Shown here: positions 5,482 to 7,096 of the stretch, one piece after another | Numbering within the stretch: position 1 is the stretch's first letter | Layout: each line of letters begins with the position of its first letter | Source of the DNA: Candidatus Hodarchaeota archaeon | GTDB taxonomy: Archaea; Asgardarchaeota; Heimdallarchaeia; Hodarchaeales; YT1-057 | DNA length: 7,096 bases | Reading direction: 5' to 3' | Assembly: GCA_016839955.1 (NCBI GenBank) | Contig: JAEOTI010000582.1 | Location: 1 to 7,096, forward strand | The notes under the pieces: generated by a model | The model's input: only the letters and a program-made list of their open reading frames with translations | What the model was told of the DNA's origin: nothing | Database searches by the model: none | Made by a program: the position numbers and the translations under genes

Positions 5482-6360
5482 GTGATATTTGACAAAGAAA
5501 AAATTATTGATGAAAAACTATTCCTTCAGCAGCGGATTACTATCGCAAGCTATCCTGGGGGGAAGAGTGATAAAAAAAAGCATATACCTCTGTTTCTCGC
5601 TACTCCCCCAAAAATCTTCTACCTAATCGAGCCATTTGCTGGGCTTGCAAACTTTTTTCTAGTCATCTCTCCGCGTGTTAGTAAAGTTTGGTTAAACGAT
5701 AAAGATCCCGAGGTCTTTGCTTTACTTCGCTGTATGAATGAAGAAAATCTTCTTACGGAGTTAATTGAATATGTTCAATCCATAAACCCAGTTGAGAGAG
5801 AAGATTATTATGAGTGGAAAGCCAAAAAACCTGTTGGAGAGATAGAAAAAGCGATTAGGAAGTTAGTAATCCTAAATTGTTCTCCAAATGGAGCTGGAGG
5901 TGGCTATAGTAGTGCAAAAGCTCATAGGAAATGGTACATGAATAAACCTAAAGTTTGGGAAAAAATTCATTCTATTTTCATCAAGAAAGTCGATAAAATA
6001 ACTAAATTGGACTACTTTGCTATTTTAGAACAAGCCATGAATCTGGACTCCAAAAAAACTTTCATTTATTTGGATCCTCCATATTACGATGTTGCAAAGA
6101 AAGGAAAATTATATGGGACAGGATTAAATGTTATAGAATGGGCCAAATTTAGAGAATCACTTCAGAGAATAAACATACCATTTATTCTCTCGAATAGAGA
6201 CATGAAAGAAACAAGAGAAGAATTTAACTCGTTCTATCTTCATTATTATAATACTTACAATGATATGAACAACACTCAGAATAAAAATCCTGAATTGATG
6301 ATAAGTAATAGACCTTTTACATTTTTACAAAATAATCTAACACTTGATACTTGGTTGTAA
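5482..6360 (+). CDS. D12-class DNA adenine N6-methyltransferase
   Basis: The product is 292 residues. The motifs follow D12 (Dam-like) order: SYPGGKS at 23-29 (the Y-x-G-x-K motif), IEPFAGLANFF at 49-59 (SAM-binding motif I), WLNDKDPEV at 70-78 (acidic loop after motif I) and FIYLDPPYYD at 194-203 (catalytic DPPY). A C-terminal NPELMISN at 269-276 matches the ELLIxN found near the end of the family. The enzyme should transfer a methyl group from SAM to N6 of adenine, protecting the target of the neighbouring endonuclease. Motif I is unusual: FAGLA instead of the common FxGxG. GTG 5482 is the only start codon between the upstream in-frame TAA (5410) and the YPGGK motif region; no strong SD site is seen. 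It is divergent from the endonuclease gene and shares its promoter region. Length agrees with the family. The target site is unknown. Confidence 0.9.
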   Translation: MIFDKEKIIDEKLFLQQRITIASYPGGKSDKKKHIPLFLATPPKIFYLIEPFAGLANFFLVISPRVSKVWLNDKDPEVFALLRCMNEENLLTELIEYVQSINPVEREDYYEWKAKKPVGEIEKAIRKLVILNCSPNGAGGGYSSAKAHRKWYMNKPKVWEKIHSIFIKKVDKITKLDYFAILEQAMNLDSKKTFIYLDPPYYDVAKKGKLYGTGLNVIEWAKFRESLQRINIPFILSNRDMKETREEFNSFYLHYYNTYNDMNNTQNKNPELMISNRPFTFLQNNLTLDTWL

Positions 6361-6554
6361 ACAGAAGGAGAGACAGTACTCTGATCTTTTATCAGTATTA
6401 ATCTCTCGATTAACCTTGAAAGATCTGTATGAAATTGCTTCCATTCTTCAAATGAAAATCCTGTTAATTCCTTTAATTCATTTGGGAACTGGATAAAAAA
6501 ATAACTAAAAGATCTAACACGTTGGAATAAGTAAGAATATCTGTATATTGTCAT
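6276..6554 (-). CDS. Doubtful small ORF overlapping the D12 gene end
   Basis: The frame encodes 92 residues from ATG 6554. The first two-thirds look protein-like, with aromatic-rich sequence and an amphipathic stretch (ELTGFSFEEWKQFHTDLSR, then LIERL). The last 28 residues are read antisense to the conserved C-terminus of the D12 methyltransferase, so at least that part is unlikely to have been selected as protein. Possible explanations are a small gene whose true 3' end was lost when the D12 gene was joined here, a real gene with a convergent overlap, or chance. There is no SD site, and no family is recognised. Otherwise the gap from 6361 to 6678 contains only a terminator-like hairpin. Confidence 0.3.
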   Translation of the reverse strand: MTIYRYSYLFQRVRSFSYFFIQFPNELKELTGFSFEEWKQFHTDLSRLIERLILIKDQSTVSPSVYNQVSSVRLFCKNVKGLLLIINSGFLF

Positions 6555-6604
6555 AATTCATCATATCGGATTTCACTCATAATCTATTTCCAATTAGAAT
6601 TCTC

Positions 6605-6628
6605 AGGAACCCCCGAGGAGGTTCTTTT
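6605..6628. terminator. Terminator-like hairpin between the D12 and CHAT genes
   Basis: AGGAACC (6605-6611) pairs with GGTTCTT (6620-6626) through seven pairs, one of them G-U, around an 8-base loop. A short T run follows on the plus strand (6625-6628). It lies in the convergent gap, 240 bp after the D12 stop and 50 bp beyond the CHAT stop. Only the plus strand has the T tail. Archaeal termination relies more on T tracts than on stems, so the role is uncertain. Confidence 0.35.
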
Positions 6629-6678
6629 AAGAAATCATTCGTAATTACTTTAAGAAGAAATTAATCTATTCTATAATT

Positions 6679-7096
6679 TTATTCCTTTTTTAATTTGAAG
6701 AAAGGATTTTGCAAGACTCGATATGCCCCCCAATTAATAAGGGAAAATTCTTTATTAAATTGGTAGGTATCTTGGATCAAAAATCGTGCTTTTTTCGCAG
6801 CTGTAGCAATTGGTTGATCCTTACACAATTCAGTGTAAAAATGTCTGATATAATCACAAGCATAATTATCTTCGATAATCCAGCCTGTCAATAATATACT
6901 ACTGACACCTGCTTCTAGAAATCCTCTCATCATACCAGATGGTTCATCTCCAAACCTGAATAAATCCATTCCAGTCTCACAAGCATTTAATACCAATAAA
7001 GGAGCACTCTGTAAATTTATGCATCTACTTATTTCATTAGCATAGATTCTATCATTAAAAAGTTGAAGATGACTCCCTTCTGGAAGTTCCGATAAA
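6679..7096 (-). CDS. CHAT-domain protease, C-terminal part (5' end outside window)
   Basis: The minus-strand frame is open from the window edge to the stop at 6679, giving 138 residues. The TTG at 6996 is internal, since the conserved sequence continues upstream of it (EISRCINLQSAPLLVLNAC). It matches the end of the CHAT (caspase HetF-associated with TPRs) fold: VLNACETG with the catalytic Cys39 of the visible part, then EPSGMMRGFLEAGVSSILLTGW, a DNYACDYIRHFYTEL helix, AAKKARFLIQDT and the closing NWGAYRVLQNPFF. The partner His lies in the missing upstream part. CHAT proteins are caspase-like cysteine proteases, often behind TPR repeats or other sensor domains, and some act in prokaryotic immunity. 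Whether this one does cannot be judged from its C-terminus. It converges on the D12 methyltransferase, so it is not in the same transcription unit as the R-M genes. Confidence 0.85.
   Translation of the reverse strand, partial: LSELPEGSHLQLFNDRIYANEISRCINLQSAPLLVLNACETGMDLFRFGDEPSGMMRGFLEAGVSSILLTGWIIEDNYACDYIRHFYTELCKDQPIATAAKKARFLIQDTYQFNKEFSLINWGAYRVLQNPFFKLKKE

Noticed and set aside
6381..6395. CTGAT-CTTTT-ATCAG hairpin shortly after the D12 stop
   Set aside because: A five-pair AT-rich stem without a following T run is too weak to call a terminator.
6555..6584. Nine-codon minus-strand frame (MSEIRYDEL) whose TGA overlaps the ATG of the 92-codon frame
   Set aside because: It is too short to separate from chance, and the downstream frame is itself doubtful.
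6709..6894. Plus-strand 61-codon frame antisense to the CHAT gene
   Set aside because: The opposite strand carries the conserved CHAT sequence.
1..7096. Use of GATC avoidance to guess the R-M target
   Set aside because: GATC occurs many times in the window, so there is no avoidance. A 7-kb window is too small to infer a recognition site.
1..7096. CRISPR array, insertion sequence or long terminal repeats
   Set aside because: No regularly spaced repeats, transposase motifs or matching long inverted repeats were seen.

Overview
The window is AT-rich, roughly one-third G+C by eye. It carries a compact restriction-modification (R-M) neighbourhood flanked by membrane-protein genes and a CHAT protease gene. 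Several features point to an uncultured archaeon: short intergenic gaps, many TTG/GTG starts, few Shine-Dalgarno (SD) sites, a lone AbrB-type regulator, TATA-like elements in the main divergent promoter, and the mix of families. That mix is a YdjM-like membrane hydrolase, a membrane-anchored transglutaminase, a zinc-ribbon membrane protein and CHAT. This is inference; no rRNA or ribosomal gene is present to fix the lineage.

Left part (1-2512): the 3' end of a PD-(D/E)XK nuclease gene (+, cut by the window edge) converges on two minus-strand genes. These are a zinc-ribbon membrane protein and, upstream of it in the same reading frame, an N-terminally short YdjM-like membrane hydrolase. Divergent from the latter by only 28 bp is a membrane-anchored transglutaminase-like protein with a complete Cys-His-Asp triad. 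A short, more GC-rich gap (about 2530-2640) follows, with a small open frame that may be a gene remnant.

Centre (2648-6360): on the minus strand, in transcription order, lie a probable type II restriction endonuclease (D...ExK site), a 62-residue AbrB/MazE-like DNA-binding protein and a TSPPY-type DNA methyltransferase. The methyltransferase appears to carry a second, catalytically dead copy of its own fold. Divergent from the endonuclease is a D12-class adenine methyltransferase (DPPY). The 204-bp divergent promoter holds a TATA-like core bracketed by a 7-bp inverted repeat. It also holds a perfect GC-rich hairpin whose 3' arm is the endonuclease's SD sequence. My reading is a type II R-M system with two methyltransferases and a nuclease whose expression is restrained at the promoter and possibly at translation.

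Right part (6361-7096): a doubtful small minus-strand reading frame overlaps the end of the D12 gene. A terminator-like hairpin follows, then the C-terminal part of a CHAT-domain protease whose gene runs off the window edge.

The most notable items are the active-plus-degenerate tandem methyltransferase, the SD-masking hairpin before the nuclease, the bracketed divergent promoter, and the truncated YdjM gene sharing a frame with the zinc-ribbon gene.
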